A DNA stretch of 60,572 nucleotides, taken from IMG/VR virus record IMGVR_UViG_3300025647_000036, positions 1 through 60,572 of that record. One strand, written 5' to 3'. Below, piece by piece: positions 24,865 to 33,122 of the stretch (its first letter is position 1; each line of letters begins with the position of its first letter). The notes beneath the pieces are model-generated. The model had not been told where the DNA came from, ran no database searches, and saw nothing but the letters and a program-made list of their open reading frames with translations. The stretch comes from a virus. The translations under genes were made by a program, and so were the position numbers.

Positions 24865-25728
24865 ATGATAGAGACTGGTAAAATTATTAATGGGGATTGT
24901 ATTGAGGTTATGAAAACACTCCCTGAGGGAAGTGTTGACCTTATTGTTACATCACCACCATACGGAGTTGGAATTGATTACGATGTTCACCAAGATGATA
25001 TGTTGGTTGAAGAATATTTTGAGTTTACTGAAAAGTGGATGAGTGAAGCCTTTAGAGTTTTAAAAGACGATGGACGTATCGCCTTAAACATTCCTTACGA
25101 GATTAACCGACAAGCCAAAGGTGGTCGTGTCTTCATAGTTAGTGAGGTTTGGCAGATTATGAAGAAAATTGGATATAAGTTCTTCGGGATTATTGACCTT
25201 GAAGAAGAATCACCACACAGAAGTCGTACTACGGCTTGGGGTTCTTGGATGAGTCCATCAGCACCATATATTTATAATCCAAAAGAATGTGTTGTATTAG
25301 CATATAAAAAGAATCATATTAAGAAAGTGAAAGGAACACCTGAATGGGTTGGTGAACTTGGTGAGGTTGAAGATAAGAATGGTAATATGAGAAACAAAAC
25401 ATTCTATACAGAAGCACAGAAACGAGAGTTCATTGATTTGGTGTTTGGACAATGGAATTATTTTGCAGACACGAAGACTTTAACTAAGGCAACTTTCTCA
25501 ATGGACATCCCAACAAAGGCAATCAAAATATTAACATATAAAAATGATGTTGTTTTAGACCCGTTCGCGGGTTCTGGTACTAGTTTGGTTGCTGCGGAAA
25601 CCTTAGACCGTAGATGGTTGGGAATAGAATTATCGCCAAATTACGTAGAAATTGCGAGAGCTCGAGTCCAACATTTTGTTAACGAGAAAAAACAAGTTAA
25701 GATTGAATTCACAGAAGAGGACAAATAA
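24865..25728 (+). CDS. DNA methyltransferase, N4-cytosine/N6-adenine class (TSPPY)
   Basis: 287 residues. Catalytic motif TSPPYG at about 29-34, and AdoMet motif DPFAGSGTSLVAAETLDRRW at about 230. The catalytic motif precedes the AdoMet motif, which is beta-class order. The serine in SPPY is common in N4-cytosine enzymes, but N6-adenine members exist. No cognate endonuclease is nearby. The gene ends inside its own terminator. Confidence 0.88.
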   Translation: MIETGKIINGDCIEVMKTLPEGSVDLIVTSPPYGVGIDYDVHQDDMLVEEYFEFTEKWMSEAFRVLKDDGRIALNIPYEINRQAKGGRVFIVSEVWQIMKKIGYKFFGIIDLEEESPHRSRTTAWGSWMSPSAPYIYNPKECVVLAYKKNHIKKVKGTPEWVGELGEVEDKNGNMRNKTFYTEAQKREFIDLVFGQWNYFADTKTLTKATFSMDIPTKAIKILTYKNDVVLDPFAGSGTSLVAAETLDRRWLGIELSPNYVEIARARVQHFVNEKKQVKIEFTEEDK

Positions 25729-25741
25729 AGTCCTCTTTTTT
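25715..25741 (+). terminator. Rho-independent terminator containing the stop codon
   Basis: AGAGGAC / GTCCTCT stem; the loop includes the methyltransferase stop codon (TAA 25726-25728); T run follows. Confidence 0.85.
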
Positions 25742-25751
25742 ATTTTCGTGA

Positions 25752-25759
25752 TATTTATA
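25752..25759 (+). promoter_or_regulatory. TATTTATA element, candidate late promoter
   Basis: TATTTATA, 14 bases before the ATG at 25774, directly after the terminator. Confidence 0.6.
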
Positions 25760-25773
25760 ATAAAAAATATCGT

Positions 25774-26913
25774 ATGGCAACTTTATTAAAAGAAAACGAA
25801 TTAAAAAATAAGATAATTGAAATATATAGGGAGGAATTTAACAACATATTGTCTGAAAAGTGGGAGAAACTATCTAATAAGGACAAAAGAATTGTTGTGG
25901 AAATGTTAAAAACCATTTATCCTAAAAAATCAAAATTAATTAATGAGTCTAAATGGTATAATACTGTTGGGGATATTGTTGGTATATTTGACCCAACGGG
26001 GGTTGTTGATTTAGTTAACGGTATTAGTTATTGGAGACAAGGTGATAAATTATTTGCAATTTTATCTTGGGTTTCTGTAATTCCTTATCTTGGTGATGTT
26101 GTTGCAAAACCTGTTGTTGGGGTGTTAAAAATTGGTGGAGGAGCCACTAAAGCGTTTAAATCGGCGGCATTAGCGGGTGACGCGGCTAAAATTGCGGAAA
26201 CCGCCAAAGTTGCTGGTGGTCCTATCGCTAAAATGGTTGAAAAGGCACCAAGTTGGGGTGGCAAATTAGTTGACCTACTTAAAAATTCTATAGGAAGAGT
26301 ACCTGGATTAGGTAGAGGACTAGTTAGGTCAGTAGAAGAATATGTAAATATATTTTCAAAGGCTAGTAAAGAGTTAAAATTACCATCTGAAGTTGTGAAA
26401 GGTGGTAAATTAGTGAATGTAGAAAAAGGATTAACTGCACTTGAAAAAGAAACTTTATTAAAACAAATGGCTAAAGACCAAGGTAAAATGTTTAGAGGTT
26501 ATAAAGATGTTGGTAATTCTTGGCTTAAGTTTATGAAATCAGACGCTACTTTAGGACAAAAATTTGCTGCTGGTGTACCAAGAATTTTTGGTGGAAATCC
26601 CGCGACAAGGTCATTGATGAGAAGAAGTAAATTTTACTTAGGGTTTTTAGATTGGTTAGGGTTAGGTAATTTTGTTGGTCCTGATGAGTTATTAACTTCA
26701 GTACCAAATGCTGATGAAAAGTACCAAGAATATCTAAAAACACAACAAGCACAACAATTATGGAACGATGAAATGGGCGGTTCGATACCCACTCAAACAG
26801 ACCAAAGTTTAACTGACCGAGCTGGTCAGTCAATTGGTAAAGGAGTTAAACAAGACTCAGCTATGTCATTAATTGGTTCATTGTTAGGTGGACCCGCAAA
26901 ATTTGTTGTTTAA
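25774..26913 (+). CDS. Hydrophobic pretoxin-like protein, probable virion cargo
   Basis: 379 residues. N-terminus MATLLKENELKNKII contains an L-K-E site. Residues about 65-120 read YNTVGDIVGIFDPTGVVDLV, GISYWRQGD and ILSWVSVIPYLGDVVAKP, which resembles the glycine/hydrophobic 'PxxGD' pretoxin-type segment found in front of secreted toxins. The middle is A/G/K-rich and amphipathic (GGGATKAFKSAALAGDAAKIA). A membrane-active or pilot-type role during DNA entry is possible. Its stop overlaps the start of the DHH gene (TAATG). Confidence 0.65.
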   Translation: MATLLKENELKNKIIEIYREEFNNILSEKWEKLSNKDKRIVVEMLKTIYPKKSKLINESKWYNTVGDIVGIFDPTGVVDLVNGISYWRQGDKLFAILSWVSVIPYLGDVVAKPVVGVLKIGGGATKAFKSAALAGDAAKIAETAKVAGGPIAKMVEKAPSWGGKLVDLLKNSIGRVPGLGRGLVRSVEEYVNIFSKASKELKLPSEVVKGGKLVNVEKGLTALEKETLLKQMAKDQGKMFRGYKDVGNSWLKFMKSDATLGQKFAAGVPRIFGGNPATRSLMRRSKFYLGFLDWLGLGNFVGPDELLTSVPNADEKYQEYLKTQQAQQLWNDEMGGSIPTQTDQSLTDRAGQSIGKGVKQDSAMSLIGSLLGGPAKFVV

Positions 26914-28316
26914 TGAAATTATTAAAAGAAAGTGGGTTAAGAGATATTAACAAATTAGCTAAAAGATACCCAAAAGCGGAAATATATTTTCACCAAGACT
27001 TGGATGGAGTAACAACCGCTTTAGCTATGAAAAAATATCTTGAAGATAATGGAATCAAAGTAGTCGACGCTCACGTCATCCAATACGGCGATAAAGAGTT
27101 TGCTATAAAAAAGAACGATGCTAAAGGAGATATAATGCCTGTGTTAGTTGACTTTGCACATGGTAAACCAATGTTTGTTATTCATACTGACCATCATGAT
27201 AGACAAGCTGGTGCTGAAGACACTAAGTCAACCTCTTTTAGAGCGTCACGTTCAAATGTCGAGACAATATCCCAAGTTGTTTCACCAAAAGATATTTTTA
27301 GCCCTGAAGATATACAATTAATATCCATGGTAGACTCTGCTAATTATGCGGCAAATGACGTTAGTGTTGATGAAGTAATTAATTATTTATTTAAATTAGA
27401 CAAAAACTCACCTGTCACTAAAAACAAAATGGCATTAGGTTTAGTAACCAACAAACTATTATTAGCATTTAAAAACAAACCAGGGTTTCTTGAAGAGTTG
27501 GTTATGAAGTCAACACCATCACTTTTGAATATTGTAATGAATATCAAAAGAATTATGATTGAAAAAGGTTATGCGGATGTTGAAGAATTACAAAAATATA
27601 GAGAGGGGTATATTGAACAAATGAAGTCACACCCTAATGTAAATGTCGTAGGAAATATTATTGTACAATATGGTGGTGGTTCTATGATGAAACCAGGTTC
27701 TTACGATAGATATACACCTTATAAAAATAACCCAGACGCTGACTTTTTAGTTATCGCTTGGCCATTAGGTTTGGTACAAGCGTCTTGTAACCCATTTAAA
27801 AAAGAAAGAGAATTAAAAGGTGTTAATTTAGGTGAAATTGCGCAAGAAGTTTTGGGTAAATGGGAATCACAATTAAAAGATAGACAAATACCACTTTCAA
27901 CAATTAAATGGATTTCTGAATCATCAAAAGGTTTTGGTGAAATGTCGGTTGGATTTACATTTAAAGATTTTGTTGCCTTATATGGTAATAGTTTTAAAAC
28001 CATCGATAATGGTAAAGAGATTTTAACTCATATTGGTAAAATTATGGATAAACCATTTACCGATTTAAGTGAAGATGAAAAAGAAATCTTGGACAAAGTA
28101 ACAATCAATGCTTGGGACTTAATACAGTCAAATAGTGGTGGACATAAGTGTATTACTAATATATCAGGACTTGGGTATTTAGGAAGGTCTAAAAGACCAC
28201 CTGAAGGTAAATATAAATACAACCCCGAAAGTGATGACTCACCATACGTAAAATTTACGAAAATGATTCAAAACGAGTTTGTTAAAGTATTACAGGATAA
28301 GATTAATGAAGGTTAA
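26913..28316 (+). CDS. DHH-superfamily phosphoesterase (RecJ/NrnA-like)
   Basis: 467 residues. Begins MKLLKESG (L-K-E). DHH motifs: IYFHQDLDGVTTALAM (motif I, about 27-42), VDFAHG, HTDHHDRQAG (the DHH motif, about 93-102), ISMVDSANYAAND. The C-terminal NSGGHKCITNISG matches the DHHA1 'GGH' loop. This class uses two metal ions to cleave phosphodiester bonds in single-stranded DNA, nanoRNA or cyclic dinucleotides. The substrate cannot be told. The leader-like N-terminus and the TAATG link to the pretoxin-like gene suggest both may be packaged. Confidence 0.75.
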   Translation: MKLLKESGLRDINKLAKRYPKAEIYFHQDLDGVTTALAMKKYLEDNGIKVVDAHVIQYGDKEFAIKKNDAKGDIMPVLVDFAHGKPMFVIHTDHHDRQAGAEDTKSTSFRASRSNVETISQVVSPKDIFSPEDIQLISMVDSANYAANDVSVDEVINYLFKLDKNSPVTKNKMALGLVTNKLLLAFKNKPGFLEELVMKSTPSLLNIVMNIKRIMIEKGYADVEELQKYREGYIEQMKSHPNVNVVGNIIVQYGGGSMMKPGSYDRYTPYKNNPDADFLVIAWPLGLVQASCNPFKKERELKGVNLGEIAQEVLGKWESQLKDRQIPLSTIKWISESSKGFGEMSVGFTFKDFVALYGNSFKTIDNGKEILTHIGKIMDKPFTDLSEDEKEILDKVTINAWDLIQSNSGGHKCITNISGLGYLGRSKRPPEGKYKYNPESDDSPYVKFTKMIQNEFVKVLQDKINEG

Positions 28317-28653
28317 AATATAAAGTATCACCTTCTTTTATACCTAAATCTTTACAGGTACCACCCTCTAATTCCAAAACTAAATCACCGTTTCCACAAT
28401 AATTTTCACATTCACTATCCATACAAGGTTTGCAGTTATGGTGTATTTTGGAAATTTTGTCTGATTTAATAAAAATAATATCTAAAGGTATTATACAATT
28501 CTTCATCCAAAAACAGTGGGTACCTTTATCCATTAAAAATAACATACCATTAAAGGTAGAATTAAATTTTCTACCCATCATCCCTGTTTGTACATCTTTT
28601 TCGGTAAAAACAGATTTTACTTTAAATGAGTTATTATTTATATTTATTATCAT
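28303..28653 (-). CDS. DUF192 family protein
   Basis: 116 residues from the ATG at 28653, chosen because it follows the TATTTATG element; longer in-frame starts exist. TGMMGRKF, GMLFLMDKG, FWMKNCIIPLDIIFIKSD, ISKIHHN and VLELEGGTCKDLGIKEGD follow the DUF192 pattern. Function unknown; usually exported in bacteria but this copy lacks a signal peptide. An insertion CMDSECENYC adds cysteines. The 3' end overlaps the DHH gene by 14 bases. Confidence 0.85.
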   Translation of the reverse strand: MIININNNSFKVKSVFTEKDVQTGMMGRKFNSTFNGMLFLMDKGTHCFWMKNCIIPLDIIFIKSDKISKIHHNCKPCMDSECENYCGNGDLVLELEGGTCKDLGIKEGDTLYFNLH

Positions 28654-28656
28654 AAA

Positions 28657-28664
28657 CATAAATA
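28657..28664 (-). promoter_or_regulatory. TATTTATG element (minus strand), candidate late promoter
   Basis: Reads TATTTATG on the minus strand, 3 bases before the DUF192 start codon. Confidence 0.5.
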
Positions 28665-28673
28665 TCAAAAAGA

Positions 28674-29099
28674 ATGAAAATAGTTAAAAGATATGTTGGT
28701 GTTCTTGTTAAGCATAATGATAGTGTTTTATTATGTAAAAGAAACAACGAGGGAATTTTACCAGGTGTTTGGTCCATACCTGCGGGTAAATTAGAAGATG
28801 GTGAATCACCAATGAATGGTGCAAAACGAGAGTTTTACGAAGAAACTAATCTCAAGTTAGAAAACAAGTTAAGTTTGGTTGGTTTTGTCACTAGAAGTAA
28901 TAGGGATGGCTCATACAATAAAGGGTTAATGTATGTGTTTCAAATGGACACGGACAAAAGGATTAACCCTGATTTAAAAAATGCATCTGACGGTGAAGAA
29001 CATACGGAATGCGGTTATTTTAATTTAGAAAATTTACCAATAGAGGATAAAAATGACCAACTTTACAAATTAATTGTGAAAATTTTAACCCAAAAGTAG
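28674..29099 (+). CDS. Nudix hydrolase
   Basis: 141 residues. VKRYVGVLVKHNDSVLLCKR, then the complete Nudix box: GKLEDGESPMNGAKREFYEE followed by TNL (G-x5-E-x7-REU-x-EE-x-GU spacing). It hydrolyses a nucleoside diphosphate linked to another group; the substrate is unknown. T4-like phages carry Nudix proteins for housekeeping or for removing RNA caps or NAD. Divergent from the DUF192 gene. Confidence 0.92.
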   Translation: MKIVKRYVGVLVKHNDSVLLCKRNNEGILPGVWSIPAGKLEDGESPMNGAKREFYEETNLKLENKLSLVGFVTRSNRDGSYNKGLMYVFQMDTDKRINPDLKNASDGEEHTECGYFNLENLPIEDKNDQLYKLIVKILTQK

Positions 29100-29170
29100 A
29101 CTTTTCAAAAAAACAGAATATTTATGTGATACACAGCCAAACCCCCTTTCTTTAATGGTTGGAAAACTTT

Positions 29171-29215
29171 AAACCCTAAAAAGTGTAGAAACTTTTTGGG
29201 GTTTTTTATTTTTTT
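29171..29215 (+). terminator. Rho-independent terminator
   Basis: AACCC-AAAAAGT / ACTTTTTGGGGTT stem with a long T run. The SmpB promoter begins within it. Confidence 0.8.
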
Positions 29216-29225
29216 ACTATATTTG
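29196..29225 (+). promoter_or_regulatory. Bacteroidota-type promoter of smpB
   Basis: TTG 29196-29198, 19 bases, TATATTTG 29218-29225. The ATG at 29230 follows 4 bases later. Confidence 0.7.
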
Positions 29226-29229
29226 CATT

Positions 29230-29667
29230 ATGAAATCCAAAGTCAACATAGTAAATCGTAAAGTGAGTCACGAATATTTCTTCGAGGATACTTTTACTGT
29301 TGGGATTCAATTAATGGGTTCTGAAGTTAAATCAATACGTGGTGGTAAAGTTTCATTGGTTGATGCGTATTGTTATTTTAATAATGGTGAACTTTTTGTG
29401 AAAGGAATGAACATTCCTGAATACAAACAATCCTATACTCACGAACCACTTCGTGAACGTAAACTCTTAATGAAGAAACGAGAGTTGGTTAAACTACAAA
29501 AAGAATTGGTAAAAGGTTTAACATTGGTACCCTATAAGATTTTTAGTACTGAAAGAGGTTTACTAAAGATGGAAATTGTGTTGGGTAAAGGTAAAAAACT
29601 TTACGATAAGAGGGAAAGTTTAAAAGAAAAGGATATTAAACGAGAAATTATGAGGCAAATTAAGTAA
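29230..29667 (+). CDS. smpB: SsrA-binding protein SmpB
   Basis: 145 residues, family length. NRKVSHEYFFEDTFTVGIQL, then MGSEVKSIRGGKVSLVDAYC, IPEYKQSYTHEP, RERKLLMKKREL, and a C-terminal GKGKKLYDKRESLKEKDIKR. SmpB binds tmRNA and occupies the A site of stalled ribosomes with its basic C-terminal helix to start trans-translation. The tail (EIMRQIK) is shorter and less arginine-rich than usual. No tmRNA gene was found in this window. Its own host-type promoter suggests early expression. Confidence 0.92.
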   Translation: MKSKVNIVNRKVSHEYFFEDTFTVGIQLMGSEVKSIRGGKVSLVDAYCYFNNGELFVKGMNIPEYKQSYTHEPLRERKLLMKKRELVKLQKELVKGLTLVPYKIFSTERGLLKMEIVLGKGKKLYDKRESLKEKDIKREIMRQIK

Positions 29668-29674
29668 TTTTTTA

Positions 29675-29682
29675 TATCTTTG
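29675..29682 (+). promoter_or_regulatory. TATCTTTG host-type -7 element
   Basis: TATCTTTG, 20 bases before the ATG at 29703; upstream TTG not clear. Confidence 0.6.
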
Positions 29683-29702
29683 TATTCACAAACACAGAGA
29701 AT

Positions 29703-30437
29703 ATGACCACAACCAATACAAATAAAGAAGTTCTTAAAAAAAGTTACGATAACGAAAAAAATCGTATGTTATTGGCGATAAAACGTCGTTCTGATGAGTA
29801 CAAGAAAAAAGAAGATGCTTTTGATTTGTATTTCTCTCACATGCAAAAAGTTTCAAATGACTTTGAATTAATTAAAAAAACAAGAACCGAAAAGTTTACC
29901 GTTTATGTTAATCAGTTTCCTGTTGAGGTTTTAGAATTACCATATAATGATTGTGAAATCATTTATGCTGGTAAACTTCCTGATAACACGTCAAGAACTA
30001 GTATTAGAATTGATGTGTCAGAACATTACGTATCTCCGAGAAACTCTTACCGTAGTCGTAATGAGGGTTATAAAGTTAGAACTCAAATAAATTATGAAGA
30101 TGGTCGTTACTGTAAAAATGGTGCGACTGTTGCTAAAAAAATTCTCGAATTTATTAATGGTAGGTTTGATGCTCAAAAAAGAGAAGAAGTACGAAAAAAC
30201 CTTAACAAACGTGCATACCAAGAATTGTGTAAACAATATCCATGGAACTATATCGAAACGGATTATCGTAACAATAGTAAGTTTACAATCCATAACGGTA
30301 ACGAAACCAGTGTTAAAGTTGGATTCATTCATAACCCTGAGAACGATACTTTTGTATTCGTTGTTGAAAAAGTTAACATCAAAACTGATGGAAATTTGAA
30401 AAATTTGGTGGAAGGATTAGGCAGAATCCAAAAATAG
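29703..30437 (+). CDS. Unknown protein, probable early gene
   Basis: 244 residues. MTTTNTNKEVLKKS start, helical N-terminus (RMLLAIKRRSDEYKKKEDAF), strand-rich middle (KFTVYVNQFPVEVLELPYNDCEIIYAG) and a basic helix (AQKREEVRKNLNKRAYQELCKQYPW). No family recognised. The MTTTNT start and host-type promoter are shared with the zinc-finger gene at 36943. Confidence 0.7.
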   Translation: MTTTNTNKEVLKKSYDNEKNRMLLAIKRRSDEYKKKEDAFDLYFSHMQKVSNDFELIKKTRTEKFTVYVNQFPVEVLELPYNDCEIIYAGKLPDNTSRTSIRIDVSEHYVSPRNSYRSRNEGYKVRTQINYEDGRYCKNGATVAKKILEFINGRFDAQKREEVRKNLNKRAYQELCKQYPWNYIETDYRNNSKFTIHNGNETSVKVGFIHNPENDTFVFVVEKVNIKTDGNLKNLVEGLGRIQK

Positions 30438-30440
30438 TTG

Positions 30441-30448
30441 TATCTTTG
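30441..30448 (+). promoter_or_regulatory. TATCTTTG host-type -7 element
   Basis: TATCTTTG, 17 bases before the ATG at 30466. Confidence 0.6.
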
Positions 30449-30465
30449 TATAAATAATCAGACAT

Positions 30466-30741
30466 ATGAACACAGTAGTATATAAAATCCGTATCGAGAA
30501 CGAAAAGTTTGGGACCCTTTTGAACGAGACCTTTGTTGATAACATACAATTCAAATTGTTTTTGAAGATGGTTCAAGGATGTTTAGAATTAAAAAACAAC
30601 TTAACTTTTTTTAATGGAACTGATTTCTTGGTTAATATTCCTTTTCGTTTCTTGGAAGATTCAATCATCGTAACCTCAACCAATGAGTACGAGTTGGCTG
30701 ACCACATGAAAAGTAAAATTGAGGCGTTGGTAACTAAATAA
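30466..30741 (+). CDS. Unknown small protein
   Basis: 91 residues: NTVVYKIRIENEKFGTLL, then FKLFLKMVQGCLE and FLVNIPFRFLEDSIIV. A compact alpha/beta pattern without recognised family. Expressed from its own host-type promoter. Confidence 0.65.
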   Translation: MNTVVYKIRIENEKFGTLLNETFVDNIQFKLFLKMVQGCLELKNNLTFFNGTDFLVNIPFRFLEDSIIVTSTNEYELADHMKSKIEALVTK

Positions 30742-30749
30742 TTTAAATT

Positions 30750-30974
30750 ATGGATATAGATAGTATGTTATTTGGGGTTTTAATATCAGTGATATTACTA
30801 ATTTATCTTTTTTTTAAGTTTTGGAAAAAAATAATTAAAGCGGTGTTTATTTTTTTGGTTATAACTTTTATTGTTGCGGGTGTAAAAGTCAAAGAATTTT
30901 ATAACTCTATTATTGATACAACACAAAAAAATGAAGTTTTAATCGATACGTTAACTAATAAAATATTAAAATAA
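30750..30974 (+). CDS. Small membrane protein
   Basis: 74 residues with two near-contiguous hydrophobic stretches (MLFGVLISVILLIYLFF and AVFIFLVITFIVAGV) split by KFWKKIIK, then a short coiled tail. Holin-like size and topology, but remote from the lysis genes. Function unknown. Confidence 0.6.
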   Translation: MDIDSMLFGVLISVILLIYLFFKFWKKIIKAVFIFLVITFIVAGVKVKEFYNSIIDTTQKNEVLIDTLTNKILK

Positions 30975-30975
30975 A

Positions 30976-31470
30976 ATGGGAACAAATTTTTACAGAATTC
31001 CAGCATCTAAAGAAATGATGGAAAGACATCAAAAGTTATGTGATAGAGTTTCTCGTTTAGACTGGTTTGATGTATCTCTAATTGGGCGTGGATTTGCGAC
31101 AATTAAAGATGAGTCTAGTGAATATGATTGGGATAGGTGTAATCCTTGGGATGAGTTTTTAAACGAGGTTAACATTCATTTAGGTAAACGAAGTATGGGT
31201 TGGAAGTTCTGTTGGAATTTCCATAATAACAAATACTACTCAAACAAAGAAGAGTTGTTAAAGTTTATTCGTTCAGGTCGAGTAATTGACGAATACGGAG
31301 AACTACAAGATACTGAAGAATTCATTGAAATGGCGTTAAGTTGGGACGGTATAATTGCCGATGAAGAGTACTTCAAAAATAATGAGAAACCAGCATGGCT
31401 TGATTGGAGAAAACATGTTGACAAACTTGTTGATGGTCTTCGAGTGTCAAGTAGTGTTGATTTTTCGTAG
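30976..31470 (+). CDS. Conserved-looking phage protein of unknown function
   Basis: 164 residues. MGTNFYRIPASKEMMERHQ; then LGKRSMGWKFCWNFHNNKYY and ELLKFIRSGRVIDEYGEL; a W-rich tail (PAWLDWRKHVDKLVDG). The first residues and the GWKFCWNFHNN centre look strongly constrained. No enzymatic motif can be named. A structured intergenic region and terminator follow. Confidence 0.65.
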   Translation: MGTNFYRIPASKEMMERHQKLCDRVSRLDWFDVSLIGRGFATIKDESSEYDWDRCNPWDEFLNEVNIHLGKRSMGWKFCWNFHNNKYYSNKEELLKFIRSGRVIDEYGELQDTEEFIEMALSWDGIIADEEYFKNNEKPAWLDWRKHVDKLVDGLRVSSSVDFS

Positions 31471-31480
31471 TGTGTGTTTT

Positions 31481-31557
31481 CCTTGTTTAGAAAAACAAGG
31501 TGGTGGAATCGACTAAATCTGGTCGGCCCTAAAGGAGACTTCGGTCTCCTTTTTTTA
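31481..31557 (+). ncRNA. Candidate structured 3' RNA or leader with terminator
   Basis: Three consecutive hairpins: CCTTGTTT/AAACAAGG (31481-31500, eight pairs, AGAA loop), CGAC/GTCG (31510-31525), and the terminator AAAGGAGAC-TTCG-GTCTCCTTT with T run (31531-31557). No promoter is visible, so it may be the stable 3' end of the upstream mRNA. Confidence 0.4.
31531..31557 (+). terminator. Rho-independent terminator with TTCG tetraloop
   Basis: AAAGGAGAC / GTCTCCTTT stem closed by a UUCG-type loop, followed by T7. Confidence 0.92.
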
Positions 31558-31564
31558 TTTTGTA

Positions 31565-31572
31565 TATTTATA
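31565..31572 (+). promoter_or_regulatory. TATTTATA element, candidate late promoter
   Basis: TATTTATA, 6 bases before the ATG at 31579 of the tail protein, as expected for a late structural gene. Confidence 0.6.
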
Positions 31573-31578
31573 TAACAT

Positions 31579-32955
31579 ATGGCAATTTCCGTAAAATATA
31601 ATAGTGGTGGTCAACTATCTGAGTCTTTAAAAATTGGTAATTTTTATTTAGGTGTTGGTGATGTCGGTAAAGGACCCACATCATCCACAGGTTATTATCA
31701 CGGAATAACACCGCCAACAAATGGTTATACGATATATATTAATAAGGTTAGTGGAGGACCTTCAATATATGTTGCAAATAACGATACTCAGTTGATTAGC
31801 CTTGTTAATCAAATAGAATTACAAAGTTTTACTACTGTCACTCAATGTTTGGCTTACTACGCAACATTATCTGATAGGTTTATAATTAATAATGAACCAG
31901 GACCATTAGTTACCGATGGTTTGATTCTTAATTTAGATGCTGGATTTACACCATCTTATCCGAGGAGTGGAACAACGTGGTATGATGTAAGTCCAAGTGG
32001 AAATAATGGAACATTAACTAATAGTCCGACATTTAATAGTAATGATGGAGGAAGTATTGTTTTTGATGGGGTTGATGATTATATCCAGTTAAATCAAACT
32101 ATAACATTAACAGGTGAATTCACTTTAAATTTATTTATATTACCAACAGCAACAAATGCTAAAGTCTTATTAGGTAATAATGGGGCAGACTATTTACAAA
32201 TAAACAATGCTTCCGCTTTAGGACTATTCTCATCAGCCCAATCTATAACATTAAATGGATATAGTTGGGATGTCTCTAAGCCCAGTATGGTTACAGTAAC
32301 TAGAAATAGTTCTAATATTATACAAACATATAAAAATAGTGTTAGTAGTGTAACAGGAAGTCTGACAGGAGATTTTAGAATAAGACAAATAGGGCAAAGA
32401 GGAGATTTAAGCAGATTTTATCAAGGTAGTATTTACATTATTCAAGTATACAATAGAGCACTATCAGAATACGAAATCTATCAAAATTATATCACAGCAT
32501 TAAACCCAAACATGGTTACTGATGGGAAATCATTAATCCAAAATTGGAATAGTTTATCAAATTTAACAAGTAGAACACCAAATGCTCTTATAGCACCAGA
32601 TGGTACTAGGTCCGCAACCCTATTTGAAAGGATATCAATTGATAAACCAGGCCATGGGCAAATAAGACAACAATTCCCTGTTATAGATTTATTACCTAGT
32701 ACAAGTTATGATGTTTCATTCTGGGCTAAAAGGGTTAATTTAACACAAAGAATAGATTTTGAATTTTCAGATACACCACAACAAATTATCACACTGACGG
32801 ATGATTGGAAATTTTATAGTTTTAGTTTAACAACAAACGCAACCTTTCCTGTTGGTAAATTTATTGATATAGGTAGTACCACCGTATCAGCTGGTTCGGT
32901 TTTAAATGAGCAATACTCCATTTGGAATTTGCATGTTAGTATTTCAAAAACTTAA
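31579..32955 (+). CDS. Tail/surface protein with LamG-like lectin domain
   Basis: 458 residues. N-terminal module about 1-105 (IGNFYLGVGDVGKGPTSS, SLVNQIELQSFTT) resembles that of the adhesin at 51963 and probably anchors to the virion. Then a LamG/concanavalin-like domain: GLILNLDAGFTPSYPRSGTT, WYDVSPSGNNGTLTN, IVFDGVDDYIQL, and YNRALSEYEIYQNY. The C-terminal about 140 residues form a jelly-roll, carbohydrate-binding-module-like segment (PSTSYDVSFWAKR, DDWKFYSFSL). Likely recognises host glycans. Confidence 0.75.
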   Translation: MAISVKYNSGGQLSESLKIGNFYLGVGDVGKGPTSSTGYYHGITPPTNGYTIYINKVSGGPSIYVANNDTQLISLVNQIELQSFTTVTQCLAYYATLSDRFIINNEPGPLVTDGLILNLDAGFTPSYPRSGTTWYDVSPSGNNGTLTNSPTFNSNDGGSIVFDGVDDYIQLNQTITLTGEFTLNLFILPTATNAKVLLGNNGADYLQINNASALGLFSSAQSITLNGYSWDVSKPSMVTVTRNSSNIIQTYKNSVSSVTGSLTGDFRIRQIGQRGDLSRFYQGSIYIIQVYNRALSEYEIYQNYITALNPNMVTDGKSLIQNWNSLSNLTSRTPNALIAPDGTRSATLFERISIDKPGHGQIRQQFPVIDLLPSTSYDVSFWAKRVNLTQRIDFEFSDTPQQIITLTDDWKFYSFSLTTNATFPVGKFIDIGSTTVSAGSVLNEQYSIWNLHVSISKT

Positions 32956-32982
32956 TTCGGGCTATAATGGCATTTCATCAAT

Positions 32983-33102
32983 ATGGATTTTGACGGAACT
33001 CGATGGTGGGTTGAGTACGAAGAAAACGAGGAGTATTTTAAAAATTACTATGAGACTGAGGAAGATGCTGATAATTTTTATGACACAATAATCAATAATT
33101 AA
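32983..33102 (+). CDS. 39-residue acidic protein
   Basis: MDFDGTRWWVEYEENEEYF followed by a D/E/Y-rich helix ending in DTIINN. A coherent, strongly biased peptide in the gap between two genes, and its stop lies within the following promoter-like element. Function unknown. Confidence 0.45.
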   Translation: MDFDGTRWWVEYEENEEYFKNYYETEEDADNFYDTIINN

Positions 33103-33109
33103 TATTTAT
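33103..33109 (+). promoter_or_regulatory. TATTTAT element, candidate late promoter
   Basis: TATTTATT, about 13 bases before the ATG at 33123. Confidence 0.55.
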
Positions 33110-33122
33110 TAATAAAATACTT

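Noticed and set aside
29111-29120. AATATTTATG before the terminator upstream of smpB
   Set aside because: Matches the late-type element but no start codon with a usable frame follows within 20 bases; taken as a chance AT-rich match.
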